Source of the DNA: Pseudomonadota bacterium
GTDB taxonomy: Bacteria > Pseudomonadota > Gammaproteobacteria > Xanthomonadales > Ahniellaceae
Reading direction: 5' to 3'
DNA: 64,000 bases
Assembly: GCA_022843465.1 (NCBI GenBank)
Contig: JALHNO010000019.1
Span: 35,629-99,628 of the forward strand
The notes under the pieces were generated by a model that did not search any database, was not told the DNA's origin, and was given only the letters and a program-made list of their open reading frames with translations. Shown here in pieces: positions 39,619 to 48,338 of this stretch. Position 1 is the stretch's first letter; every line of letters starts with the position of its first letter. Made by a program: the position numbers and the translations under genes.

Positions 39619-40977
39619 ATGGCCGATCTCGCCCATCTCGACCGCACCGCACGGCGCATGAAGATGCTGTCGCAGGCGCTCGACTCCGGACGCTTCGGTC
39701 CGGTACGACGGATGGTCAACACGCTGTCACCGGCGGAAATCGGCAACCTGCTGGAGTCGCTGCCACCCAACAAGCGCCTGCTGCTCTGGGGTCTGGTCGA
39801 CTCCGAGGATGATGGCGAGGTGCTGGTTCACTGTGGCGAGGAAGTGCGTGAGGCGCTGCTGAGCGACATGGATCCGGAGGAAATCGTCGCTGCCGCCGAA
39901 TCGCTCGACATCGACGATCTGGCCGAGCTGTTCGACGACCTGCCGGATACCGTTACCGCCGAAGTACTCAAGTCGATGGATCGCGACGACCGCGAGCGAC
40001 TCGAGCAGGTGCTGTCGCATCCCGAGGACACCGCTGGTCGCCTGATGGCACCCGACGCCATCACCATTCGCGCCGATGTGACGGTCGATGTGGTGCTCCG
40101 CTACCTGCGCCTGCGCGGCGAGATTCCCGGCCACACCGACTATCTGTATGTGGTCAGCCGACGCAACCAGTACCTCGGCCGCCTGGCCATTTCGCAGGTA
40201 CTGACCTCGGATCCTGCAACCCTGGTCAACACCTTGATGGATGATAGCGAGGCGCCGATCATGGTCACCACCGACGCGGTGGAAGTGGCGCGCAGCTTCG
40301 CCGATCACGACTGGATCTCGGCACCCGTGGTCGATCAGCACAACGTGCTGCTCGGACGCATTACCATCGATGACGTGGTCGACATCATTCGCAACCAGGC
40401 CGATCACAATGTGATGTCGATGGCCGGCCTCGATGAGGAAGAGGATCTGTTCTCGGCGGTACCGCGCGCTACCCGCAAGCGTGCGCTCTGGCTTGGGATC
40501 AATCTGGCTACTGCGTTTCTGGCGTCGTTCGTCATTGGAAGATTCGATGTCGCACTCGAGCAGATAGTGGCGCTGGCGATCCTGATGCCGGTGGTTGCCA
40601 GCATGGGCGGCATTGCCGGAACCCAGACCCTTACGCTCATCGTGCGTGGCATGGCGCTCGGCCAGGTCGGTGCCTCCAATGCCATGATCCTGCTTGCCAA
40701 GGAACTCAAGGTCGGCAGCTTCAATGGCCTGATCTGGGCCATTGTGGTGGGCATCGCGGCCGGTTTCTGGTTCAGCAGCCTGAAGCTGGCCCTGGTCATC
40801 GGCGCTGCCGTGGCCATCAACCTGGTGGTTGCCGCGGCGTCTGGCGTACTGATTCCGCTTGCCCTGCGGCGCATGGCGATCGATCCCGCGCTGGCTGGCG
40901 GCGTGATTCTGACCACAGTCACCGATTGCCTGGGCTTTCTCGCTTTTCTTGGGCTCGGCACGATTTTCCTGCTCTGA
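39619..40977 (+). CDS. mgtE: Magnesium transporter MgtE
   Basis: The 452-residue protein has the N-terminal superhelical domain (NLLESLPPNKRLLLWGLVDS, LFDDLPDTVTAEVLKSMD, VLSHPEDTAGRLMAPDAI), a pair of CBS domains (about 140-265) and five C-terminal membrane helices with MPVVASMGGIAGTQTLTLIV, the selectivity-bearing first helix end. It is a dimeric Mg2+ channel gated by Mg2+ binding to the cytoplasmic domains. GAGG precedes the ATG. Downstream lies a dense palindromic repeat cluster. Confidence 0.95.
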   Translation: MADLAHLDRTARRMKMLSQALDSGRFGPVRRMVNTLSPAEIGNLLESLPPNKRLLLWGLVDSEDDGEVLVHCGEEVREALLSDMDPEEIVAAAESLDIDDLAELFDDLPDTVTAEVLKSMDRDDRERLEQVLSHPEDTAGRLMAPDAITIRADVTVDVVLRYLRLRGEIPGHTDYLYVVSRRNQYLGRLAISQVLTSDPATLVNTLMDDSEAPIMVTTDAVEVARSFADHDWISAPVVDQHNVLLGRITIDDVVDIIRNQADHNVMSMAGLDEEEDLFSAVPRATRKRALWLGINLATAFLASFVIGRFDVALEQIVALAILMPVVASMGGIAGTQTLTLIVRGMALGQVGASNAMILLAKELKVGSFNGLIWAIVVGIAAGFWFSSLKLALVIGAAVAINLVVAAASGVLIPLALRRMAIDPALAGGVILTTVTDCLGFLAFLGLGTIFLL

Positions 40978-41010
40978 ACGCCGGGCCATGCGCTGCTGGC
41001 GAGCGCGCCT

Positions 41011-41350
41011 GCAGGGCATTTCGGTGAGATGACGTATTGAATTTCCCGCGGTGTCGGGATGGCATCTCACAGAGATGCCCTACAGCAGAGCGACATCTCG
41101 GTGAGATGACGTATTGAAATTCCCGAAGTGTCGGGATGGCATCTCACAGAGATGCCCTACAGCAGAGCGGCATCTCGCAGAGATGCCCTACAACAGCGCG
41201 CATTCCCGCACGGCATCTCGATGAGATGACGCCTTGAACTTCCCGAAGTGTCGGGATGGCATCTCACAGAGATGCCCTACAGCAGAGCGGCATCTCACAG
41301 AGATGTCCTACAGAGAGCGTGGTGGCGTTGCGCGGAGATGCCGTACGGAA
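41011..41350. repeat. Cluster of GGCATCTC/GAGATGCC palindromic units
   Basis: At least four mutated units follow one another: 41011-41083, 41088-41163, 41167-41191 (partial), 41212-41282 and 41287-41313 (partial). They use arms GGCATCTCACAGAGATGCCC and CGGTGAGATGACG around TTCCCG..GTGTCGGGA. They belong to the family at 30716 but are more diverged and partly rearranged. They fill the convergent space between mgtE and the HEAT-repeat operon. Confidence 0.88.
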
Positions 41351-41353
41351 AAC

Positions 41354-42361
41354 CTAGTGTGCGGGGGCGCCGGCGAGCAGGCGATCGAGGTAGCGGGTCG
41401 CTTCGTCGGCTTCGGATTGACCGAGCCAGAACAGCGCCTGTTTGCGCACATCCCGACGCAGCGCACGGCGCTCGGCAACGGCGATCAGCGCCGCGACATT
41501 GCGCGGCTCGGGTAGCTGTGACAAGGCGAACACCGCCTGCTCACGGACACTGCGATCGGGCTCTTCGATGAGCGCGCGCGCAATTTCCAACTCGGTTTGC
41601 TCTGCGCCGGTCTGCGCCAACCAGAACCAGGACTGCGCGCGCACCTGGCGACTGCTGTCTGCGCGGGCCACCGCTGCCAGGGCAGCCAATGCCTCCGGAG
41701 CCCTGGTCTGGGCGACCGCGAATGCCGCGTGCTCACGAATCCTCGGATCCGGATCGCCTCGATACAGCGGCAGCACCAGGGCCAGTCCCTCGCTACCGCG
41801 TACCTGGGTCGCCCAGAAGATCGCTTCCTTGCGGGTTTCAAGGTCGGGGCCGCGACGTGCCAGATCGTCCAGCATCCGTGCAGCCTGCGGCCCCCGATGC
41901 ACCGCGAGCACGGCCATTGCATCACTGCTCAGCCTTGAACGCGGCGCCAGCTGTGCGCGCAACCAGGCGAGGCTCTGCGCGCTGGAAACATCACGCAGGT
42001 TCAGCACGGGCGTATCGGTTTCTACCGGGCAATCGGTCGCGAGCGCGCGTATGCGATCCGGTTTGCCAGCGTGCATCCGTGCATAGATTCGGAGGCTCGA
42101 GACTGGCGCGTCCTCGCCGCGGCTGCCGTAACCATGATCGCGATCATCGAGTTTGCAGGCAGTCCTGGCGGAACCCTTGTGCCGCCAGTCGAAGCAGCAC
42201 CAGCGCTCGGCGGAATCCACCGTATCGACATCCCAGCTGACCCATCCTTCCCTGGGCAGTTTCAGCGCCGAATCTGACTGCGCCGAGGCGAGGCTGGCGA
42301 GACCGAGGAGAGTGGCCGTGGCGAGCAGAGAAGCCAAGCGAGAAAACCCTGCGGCAATCAC
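41354..42361 (-). CDS. Exported HEAT-repeat protein (second)
   Basis: The 335-residue protein has a signal peptide (residues about 1-27, ending LASLASAQS), an N-terminal region with four cysteines (WCCFDWRHKGSARTACKL and TDCPVE) and, from about residue 130, HEAT repeats: ARMLDDLARRGPDLETRKEA, IREHAAFAVAQTRAPEALAA, VREQAVFALSQLPEPRNVAA and VRKQALFWLGQSEADEA. The start is GTG, overlapping the stop of the previous HEAT-protein gene by four bases. It is the last gene of a sigma/anti-sigma/HEAT/HEAT operon and is probably periplasmic, acting in protein binding. Confidence 0.85.
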   Translation of the reverse strand: MIAAGFSRLASLLATATLLGLASLASAQSDSALKLPREGWVSWDVDTVDSAERWCCFDWRHKGSARTACKLDDRDHGYGSRGEDAPVSSLRIYARMHAGKPDRIRALATDCPVETDTPVLNLRDVSSAQSLAWLRAQLAPRSRLSSDAMAVLAVHRGPQAARMLDDLARRGPDLETRKEAIFWATQVRGSEGLALVLPLYRGDPDPRIREHAAFAVAQTRAPEALAALAAVARADSSRQVRAQSWFWLAQTGAEQTELEIARALIEEPDRSVREQAVFALSQLPEPRNVAALIAVAERRALRRDVRKQALFWLGQSEADEATRYLDRLLAGAPAH

Positions 42362-43470
42362 GGCGTTTTCCCCTCAAGCGCAGCGTCGATGGCGTCGAGC
42401 GCGGCGTCACCGCCCATCATCGACAGCGTCCGCAACAGCGTTTTCTTTTCCTGCACGGTCTTGGCAGCGCGATACAGCGCCAACACCCCCTGCTGGTCAT
42501 CGCTGATCAGCATGCCCTGCAACGCGGCGTCGCGCAGCCGCTCGGAGTCGGCCCTGGCATAGGCTTCGCGCAGTGCGGCATGGGCCTTGTCGCCGCCGAT
42601 CATGCCCATGCTGCGGATGGCTTCCTCGCGCTGCGTTGCGTCAGTGGCACTGACTGCGATCCGGCGCAGTCCCTCGAGATCCCCGGCGATGGCATAGGCC
42701 TGTATGAGACTGCGCGAGTTGCGGCCATCGGCGCCCAGCGAACGCAACTCCTCGACCGCACCCATGGCTGCCAGCATCTGGATCGCCTCATCGCCCTCGG
42801 TCTCATCCTTGGCGCCCTTGGCGATCGCCAGCATCAGGTCCTTGCGATCAGCGATCAGGTAGGCCTCCATTATGTACTTGCGCATCCTGCGATCAGCGGT
42901 CTTGTAGATCGGCAGCAATTCATCCAGGACCTTGGCGTCCCCGCCGATACCCACCATCCGGACCGCTTCACGCTGGAGCCGTCCGGTACCGTTGCGGACA
43001 AAGTCCATCAAGGTCGCCTGGGCTTCCGGAAGCTCGATCTGGCTGAGCACGAACAGGGCACGTTCCTTGACGACATCGCTGTTGTCGCCTTTCAGTACCC
43101 GTTGCAGGATCGGCAAGGCCTTGGCGTCGCCTGCCGACATCAGGCCCTCGAGTGCGGCGATGGCAAGTTGATCGCGTTCGCTGAGCGGCGTGCGATCACG
43201 GGCATCGCGGTCGGCGTCACGGGCCTCGCGCTCGGCGTCACGCGCAGCCCGCTCAGCATCACGTGCTGCCTTGGAAGCCTCGCGCTCTGCAGCCACTGCC
43301 TGGCGCTGCGCCTCGCCTTCTGTGCGCAGCGCAGCGACGGAGGCCAACTCCGCCTGCTGGCGATCACGCTCGGCATTCTGCGCAGCCACCTGTGCAGCAG
43401 ACTGCGCCTGGGTGCCGGCGCTCGCCAGCAGAATCAGGATGATCGCGGCGCGTAGGTTATTGGGTTTCAC
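42358..43470 (-). CDS. Exported coiled-coil and HEAT-repeat protein (first)
   Basis: The 370-residue protein starts with GTG behind AAGGAG. A signal peptide (about 1-22, ..ASAGTQAQSA) is followed by a highly charged alanine-rich coiled coil (residues about 25-95, with ARDAEREARDADRDARD) and about six HEAT-like repeats, for example VLKGDNSDVVKERALFVLSQ and ADSERLRDAALQGMLISDD. No catalytic motif is visible. Its gene lies 22 bases after the anti-sigma gene and overlaps the next HEAT gene. It may be a target or signal-transducing partner of the sigma/anti-sigma pair. Confidence 0.85.
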   Translation of the reverse strand: MKPNNLRAAIILILLASAGTQAQSAAQVAAQNAERDRQQAELASVAALRTEGEAQRQAVAAEREASKAARDAERAARDAEREARDADRDARDRTPLSERDQLAIAALEGLMSAGDAKALPILQRVLKGDNSDVVKERALFVLSQIELPEAQATLMDFVRNGTGRLQREAVRMVGIGGDAKVLDELLPIYKTADRRMRKYIMEAYLIADRKDLMLAIAKGAKDETEGDEAIQMLAAMGAVEELRSLGADGRNSRSLIQAYAIAGDLEGLRRIAVSATDATQREEAIRSMGMIGGDKAHAALREAYARADSERLRDAALQGMLISDDQQGVLALYRAAKTVQEKKTLLRTLSMMGGDAALDAIDAALEGKTP

Positions 43471-43492
43471 GATAGTTGCTCCTTGTCCGGTT

Positions 43493-44215
43493 TCAGATGT
43501 TCAGCGAAGACTTGGACGGGTCGCTGGCGAGTTTGGTTTGCATGGCACCGAGTTCGAAGTCGAGTTGCTGGCGGCGAAGTTCGACGTCCTCTGCATCCGT
43601 TGCCTGCTCTCCCATACCGATCAGCACGGACTCGAAAGAGCGCAGCACCCGTGCCAGATGCGTCTCACCGGCGCGCTCGGCAGCGCGCGCGAACATGCGA
43701 TTCTCCTGCACGATGCGGGCGATCAATGCGGCGCGCACTGCCGGCTCGGCATCGGCCAGTCCCACCAGCTGCAGCTCGGTGTCGGCAAGATGCAGTCGCA
43801 GTCCGCGCTCGAAGCGTGCACCCCCGTCCGCAGCCGGGGCCGCTTGTGCCGTCGACGCCGCGCTGGGCGTGTCGTCACGAAATCCCAGGCCGATGGACAC
43901 CCCGATCGCCAGCACCAGGCTCGCGCAGGCAGTCAATCCGATCGGCCACACCCACGCGCGCGACCGCGCCACCTTCGCTGCCGGTTTGAGCTCGGCTGCC
44001 GCAGCCGCTGACAGGCGTGCTGCAAGACGCGCCTGCACCGTGGCCGGCATGGCGACACGTGGCGTGTGCGCCAACGCGGAGAGATCAGCGAGCAACTGGA
44101 GCCAATGCGCGCGCAGTCCGGCGTCCGCAGCCAGCGCCGCCGCGATCTCGGCACGGCGTTCGGCACTGAGTCCTTCGCCATAGTGGTAAAGCAGCAGATC
44201 TTCTTCAGTAATCAT
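43493..44215 (-). CDS. Putative anti-sigma factor with one membrane helix
   Basis: The 240-residue protein has a cytoplasmic N-terminal part (ITEEDLLLYHYGEGLSAERR, HWLQLLADLSALA) of the kind that holds ECF sigma factors, a single membrane helix at about 92-112 (WVWPIGLTACASLVLAIGVS), and a helical periplasmic C-terminal part. It lacks the HxxxCxxC zinc motif of ZAS anti-sigma factors. Its ATG overlaps the stop of the sigma-factor gene by four bases, the usual layout of such pairs. The function is inferred from that context. Confidence 0.75.
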   Translation of the reverse strand: MITEEDLLLYHYGEGLSAERRAEIAAALAADAGLRAHWLQLLADLSALAHTPRVAMPATVQARLAARLSAAAAAELKPAAKVARSRAWVWPIGLTACASLVLAIGVSIGLGFRDDTPSAASTAQAAPAADGGARFERGLRLHLADTELQLVGLADAEPAVRAALIARIVQENRMFARAAERAGETHLARVLRSFESVLIGMGEQATDAEDVELRRQQLDFELGAMQTKLASDPSKSSLNI

Positions 44216-44745
44216 GACTCACCTCGCCATTGCTGCAGGTCGCCGCGCAACTTGCGGACAGCGCGGAACAGCGCCTGCTTGATGCCATTGATGCTGTTGT
44301 TGAGTTCGGCCGCGATCTCATCGAGATGCCAGTCCTCGACGTGCTTCAGCACAAAGCACATTCGTTCCAGGGGAGTCAGTCGTTCGAGCGCCCGGCCGAG
44401 ATCGCGGCCCAGTTCGATGCGGCCGCGCAGCGTGCCCGGGCTTTCGCCCGCTGCCACCAGATCCTCGCCCAGTTCCTCGCTGCTGCCAGGCCGCTGACGG
44501 CGCATCTGATCAATCGCGGCGTTGAGCGCGATCCGATGGATCCAGGTATCGATCTCGGACTCGCCGCGGAACTGATCGCGCTGGGTCCAGGCCTTCAACA
44601 GGGCCTCCTGGACCGCGTCCTCCGCGAGGCCGGGATCGCCGGTAATGCGCACACAGGCGGCGTACCAGCGCTCACCGCGGCGGGCAAGCACACGCTGGAA
44701 CTCGTCCAGCGACCAGGCGGGTCGACTATTCAGGAAGGCAAACAT
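44212..44745 (-). CDS. ECF-type RNA polymerase sigma factor
   Basis: The 177-residue protein has sigma region 2 (YAACVRITGDPGLAEDAVQE, FRGESEIDTWIHRIALNAAI) and region 4 (LTPLERMCFVLKHVEDWHLD, NGIKQALFRAVRKLRGDL), with no region 1 or 3, as in ECF factors. The start is either ATG 44745 or GTG 44751. It would direct polymerase to a small regulon, probably including its own operon of an anti-sigma and two exported HEAT-repeat proteins. A TPR-protein gene is divergent 100 bases away. Confidence 0.93.
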   Translation of the reverse strand: MFAFLNSRPAWSLDEFQRVLARRGERWYAACVRITGDPGLAEDAVQEALLKAWTQRDQFRGESEIDTWIHRIALNAAIDQMRRQRPGSSEELGEDLVAAGESPGTLRGRIELGRDLGRALERLTPLERMCFVLKHVEDWHLDEIAAELNNSINGIKQALFRAVRKLRGDLQQWRGES

Positions 44746-44845
44746 GGACACTTGGACGGGCCACGGCAGAAAAAGTTAGCAAGCCAGCGTTCTTGCCTCC
44801 CGCGACGGATTCGCGGATGCTTGCCACATACTCGGAGGAAATCGC

Positions 44846-45694
44846 ATGGCGAGCAAGAAATGGGCAGCGTTCCCGCATCCGGACAAGGCGTTCGACTACA
44901 GCGGCGACAAGCTGGAGAAGAACTGGCCCAAGCTGCATGCCGGGGATCAGGAACCCTACCCTGACGAAACCCAGATCGCCAAGTTGATCAAGTCGAGCAG
45001 CAAGCTCGGCAAGCCTGCCGACGCCGGCAAGATCGCCATCCAGTTGCAGGAGGGCTGGCGTGCCTTCCACCGTGGCGATTTCCAGCAGGCCTTCGAGATC
45101 GGTGATGCGGCCGGCCTGCTCGGCACGGCGCTCGCCTGCAAGGCGATGGGCATTCACGCCAACTACCTGGTCGACAATGACAAGGACAAGCTCGCCCGTT
45201 TCGAGGCCACCGCCGCGCGCGCCGAGGCCGCACAGGCTGTGCTCGCCAAGGAAGCCAATGCGCACTATTTCCAGGCATTCGCACTCGGTCGCTACAGTCA
45301 GATGATCTCGATTGCCAAGGCATTGGCCCAGGGGCTTGCAGGCAAGGTCCGCGCCAGTCTGGAGATGACGCTCAAGCTGGCCCCCAAGCATGCCGAGGCG
45401 CATACGGCGATGGCGCTGTATCACGCCGAGGTCGTCAGCAAGGTCGGCAGCATGATCGCCGGGCTGACCTATGGCGCCAAGGCCAGCATCGCCGAAGATC
45501 ATCTGAAAACCGCATTGAAATTGACGCCGGACGCGCCAATCGCGCACATCGAACACGGCAATGCACTGATGCTGCTCTACGGCGCCAAGAAAGAGGACGA
45601 GGCCGCAGCCAGCTATGCGCGCGCCATCAAACTGAAGCCGCGCGATGCAATGGAGGCTCTGGATATCGCGTTCGCGAAGGCGCAGATGGAGTAG
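44846..45694 (+). CDS. Tetratricopeptide-repeat protein of unknown role
   Basis: The 282-residue soluble protein has no signal peptide. Helix pairs with TPR spacing are clear in GWRAFHRGDFQQAFEIGDAA, SLEMTLKLAPKHAEAHTAMA, HLKTALKLTPDAPIAHIEHG and ASYARAIKLKPRDAMEALDI. AGGAGG-like CGGAGGAAAT precedes the ATG. It is divergent from the sigma-factor gene, so shared control is possible. A plain scaffold role is likely; the partner is unknown. Confidence 0.85.
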   Translation: MASKKWAAFPHPDKAFDYSGDKLEKNWPKLHAGDQEPYPDETQIAKLIKSSSKLGKPADAGKIAIQLQEGWRAFHRGDFQQAFEIGDAAGLLGTALACKAMGIHANYLVDNDKDKLARFEATAARAEAAQAVLAKEANAHYFQAFALGRYSQMISIAKALAQGLAGKVRASLEMTLKLAPKHAEAHTAMALYHAEVVSKVGSMIAGLTYGAKASIAEDHLKTALKLTPDAPIAHIEHGNALMLLYGAKKEDEAAASYARAIKLKPRDAMEALDIAFAKAQME

Positions 45695-45919
45695 TGCAGG
45701 CGCGTCAGTGACAGTCAATTCGCGCCCACACGCTGGGCCTGTCCCAGGTCGCTGGGTTATCAGCCAGGGTCCAGTTCGACCATGTGAAGAACATGTGTTG
45801 CTGCGTCGCAGCTTGCATCGGCCGGGATCGCCGCTCTAATGGCGGCTGCGCTGCGGGATCGATCAGCCAGCCGCGCAGACGAACGCATCCATCATCACCA
45901 GGGGAGCTCTACCATCATC

Positions 45920-47263
45920 ATGCGCATTTCCGCAGGCGTCACCTCGTTGTCTCTCGCCATCGCTGCTGCCTTGGCGATCCCGCAGTCCAGCCACGCTGGC
46001 GGCCGTAGTGATCTGGTGCTGGCCGATCTGCAGGCCGGACGCGCTCACACCGGCGAATTGCTCGTACAGTTCCGATCTGGCGCCTCGCGCTCGGATTCGC
46101 AGGCGGTGCGCAGCGGACTGGGCGCAGCAACCATCGAAACGGTACGCGATGCACGCAACGGGCGACTGGAACTGATGCGTCTCCCAGCCGGACTCGGTAT
46201 CGCCGATGCGGTGCGCGGCCTGAGCGGTGATCCTGCGGTGGAATTTGCCGAGCCGAACTGGACTTACCAGCACAGCGCGACGTCCAACGATACCTACGTG
46301 ACCAATGGCTCCCTCTGGGGCATGACCGGCAGCTATGGCTCGCAGGCGGCAAACGCCTGGACGGAAAACAAGCAGAACTGCTCCGGCGTCTATGTAGGTG
46401 TCATTGATGAGGGCATCTATTTCGCGCACGAGGACCTCACCGCGAATATCTGGAGCAATCCCTACGATCCGGCGGACGGCATCGACAATGACGGCAATGG
46501 CTATGTCGACGACACCCGCGGCTGGGATTTCGATGGCGGCAGCAACAACATCAATTCCGGCGGTGCCACGGATGACCACGGCACGCATGTTTCAGGCACG
46601 ATCGCCGGCGTGGGCGGCAATGGCAAGGGCGTGGCTGGCGTTTGCTGGGGCGGCGTAAAGCTGATCAGCGCGAAGTTTCTTGGCCGGCGCGGTGGCACTA
46701 CGGCAAACGCCATCAAGGCGGTCGATTATTTCAACGATCTGAAGAGCCGCCACGGTTTGAATATCGTCGCCACCAACAACTCCTGGGGCGGCGGCGGATA
46801 CTCGCAGGCATTGAAGGACGCCATCGACCGCGCCAACACCGCGGGAATCCTGTTTGTTGCCGCAGCGGGCAACAGCGCGTACGACAACGATACCCAGGAC
46901 AGTTATCCGTCCAACTACACCAGTGCCAATGTGATCGCGGTGGCCTCCATCACCTCCACCGGCTCGCTTTCCAGTTTTTCGCAATGGGGCGCCACAACGG
47001 TTGACCTGGGTGCGCCCGGATCTGCGATCTGGTCCACGGTACCCAAGAGCAGCAAGGGCCAGCTCATTTCGGCCTATGCCAGCTACAACGGAACGTCGAT
47101 GGCAACACCGCACGTGACCGGCGCTGCAGCCCTCTACGCTTCGCTCAATCCGGGCGCCACGGCGGCGCAGATCAAGGCCGCCATCCTGGCCGGAACTACG
47201 GCGACACCTTCGCTGAGTGGAAAGGTGCTCACCGGCGGCCGGCTCGACGTCAGCGGCTTCTGA
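45920..47263 (+). CDS. Secreted subtilisin-like (S8) serine protease
   Basis: The 447-residue preproenzyme has a signal peptide (about 1-26), an inhibitor I9-like propeptide (GELLVQFRSGASRSDSQAVR.., about 45-115), and a catalytic domain with D163 (VGVIDEGI), H220 (DDHGTHVSGTIAG), oxyanion N318 (AAAGNSAY) and S393 (YNGTSMATPHVTGAAA). A calcium-site-like stretch DGIDNDGNGYVDDTRGWDFDG precedes the histidine. It ends directly after the catalytic domain, without a C-terminal sorting domain. I chose ATG 45920 with AGGGGAG upstream. It is the first of six exported proteins in this region. Confidence 0.95.
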   Translation: MRISAGVTSLSLAIAAALAIPQSSHAGGRSDLVLADLQAGRAHTGELLVQFRSGASRSDSQAVRSGLGAATIETVRDARNGRLELMRLPAGLGIADAVRGLSGDPAVEFAEPNWTYQHSATSNDTYVTNGSLWGMTGSYGSQAANAWTENKQNCSGVYVGVIDEGIYFAHEDLTANIWSNPYDPADGIDNDGNGYVDDTRGWDFDGGSNNINSGGATDDHGTHVSGTIAGVGGNGKGVAGVCWGGVKLISAKFLGRRGGTTANAIKAVDYFNDLKSRHGLNIVATNNSWGGGGYSQALKDAIDRANTAGILFVAAAGNSAYDNDTQDSYPSNYTSANVIAVASITSTGSLSSFSQWGATTVDLGAPGSAIWSTVPKSSKGQLISAYASYNGTSMATPHVTGAAALYASLNPGATAAQIKAAILAGTTATPSLSGKVLTGGRLDVSGF

Positions 47264-47712
47264 CGTCCCGGTGAGACCATGGCGCGGGCTACGCTGAAGC
47301 GTGGCCCGCTGCCGTCCCCATCGGCGCGACCGGCGTCTTGCCACTGCAACGGCACCGAGCGCAACACCCGCTGCCCGCCGCGACCGCTGCCAGTTTCAGC
47401 GGCGGATGCTTTGCCGTCGGCGAAGTGAGCAAGTCCCTGGCCTTGTTTCTGAACCGGCCAGCCCCCTACTCAATGGGAACAGTCTTGCCTAAGTCCTTGT
47501 GCCTGCTGCACTCGCAGGCGCAACTGAGACCAATCGGCGTGAATATTCTGAACGCGCGTTCATCGATGGAGTGTTCGCTCCAAGATCAAACGGCTAACCT
47601 GCGCCACCTTTTCGACAGCCAGGCTGTCTGTGACCACGCTGAATCCCTTTGATCAGCGCGCGCTCGGTTGAGCGCATCCAGATCCATCCCGGATCTTCAG
47701 GAGGCCAAAGCC
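47264..47712. other. 449-base gap after the protease, with a hairpin and no supportable gene
   Basis: Apart from the hairpin at 47284-47309, no conserved frame, repeat or tRNA was seen. The final 50 bases hold the AGGAGG ribosome-binding site of the SleB-like gene. Confidence 0.45.
47284..47309 (+). terminator. Hairpin downstream of the subtilase gene
   Basis: Arms GCGGGCTACGC and GCGTGGCCCGC pair around TGAA with one G-T wobble, 20 bases after the stop codon. No T-run follows, so intrinsic termination would be weak. Confidence 0.55.
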
Positions 47713-48153
47713 ATGAAACTTTCTTTACTGTTATGGGCTGCTTCGTTTCTTCCGCAACCCACCGCTGACCAGCTCTGTCTGGCCACCACAATTTATCTGG
47801 AAGCACGCGACCAACCCACGCAGGGTCAGATCGCGGTCGCTGAGGTTGCACTGCGCCGATTCGAGACGCGGCGCGAGGGCGATTCACTGTGCGAAGTCCT
47901 GCAGCGCCCCAAGCAGTTCGCACTGACCCTGGTCTCTCCCAATATGCGGCTGAAGAACCCCAAGGCCTGGAACAAGGCCTGGCACATTGCCGTCGACACC
48001 ATCCGGCTGTGGCAATTGCCACATCCGATGCGTACCCAGGTCGTGCCCGGTGCCAACCACTTCGTGGCCTCGCGCATCGCCCGCCCGGTCTGGGCCACCG
48101 GCGAACCGCTGGCCACGATTGGCGACCACGTGTTCTACGGCGTTCGTCGCTGA
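47713..48153 (+). CDS. SleB/cell-wall-hydrolase (Hydrolase_2) family protein
   Basis: The 146-residue protein shows the family pattern LCLATTIYLEARDQPTQGQI with the catalytic-type glutamate (about E29), AVAEVALRRFET, CEVLQRPKQFALT and GANHFVAS. The family cleaves peptidoglycan as a lytic transglycosylase or amidase; in non-spore-formers it probably remodels the wall. The first 18 residues (MKLSLLLWAASFLPQPTA) may be a signal peptide. AGGAGG lies at good spacing from the ATG. Confidence 0.9.
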   Translation: MKLSLLLWAASFLPQPTADQLCLATTIYLEARDQPTQGQIAVAEVALRRFETRREGDSLCEVLQRPKQFALTLVSPNMRLKNPKAWNKAWHIAVDTIRLWQLPHPMRTQVVPGANHFVASRIARPVWATGEPLATIGDHVFYGVRR

Positions 48154-48338
48154 GCACCGCGACCTCGCCAGCAATCGGCAGTCCCCTGACACCCGGGCTT
48201 CGCTGAGCCGGATCCAACTGGCCAGCAACGAGCGTTGACCGACTTCACCAGACCCAAGGCCACATGGACTGTGGCAGGCTTCGCATCCCGAGGTCGTGCT
48301 CATTGGATAGGCTTCGCGCCTGTCCCTGAGGTCCGACG

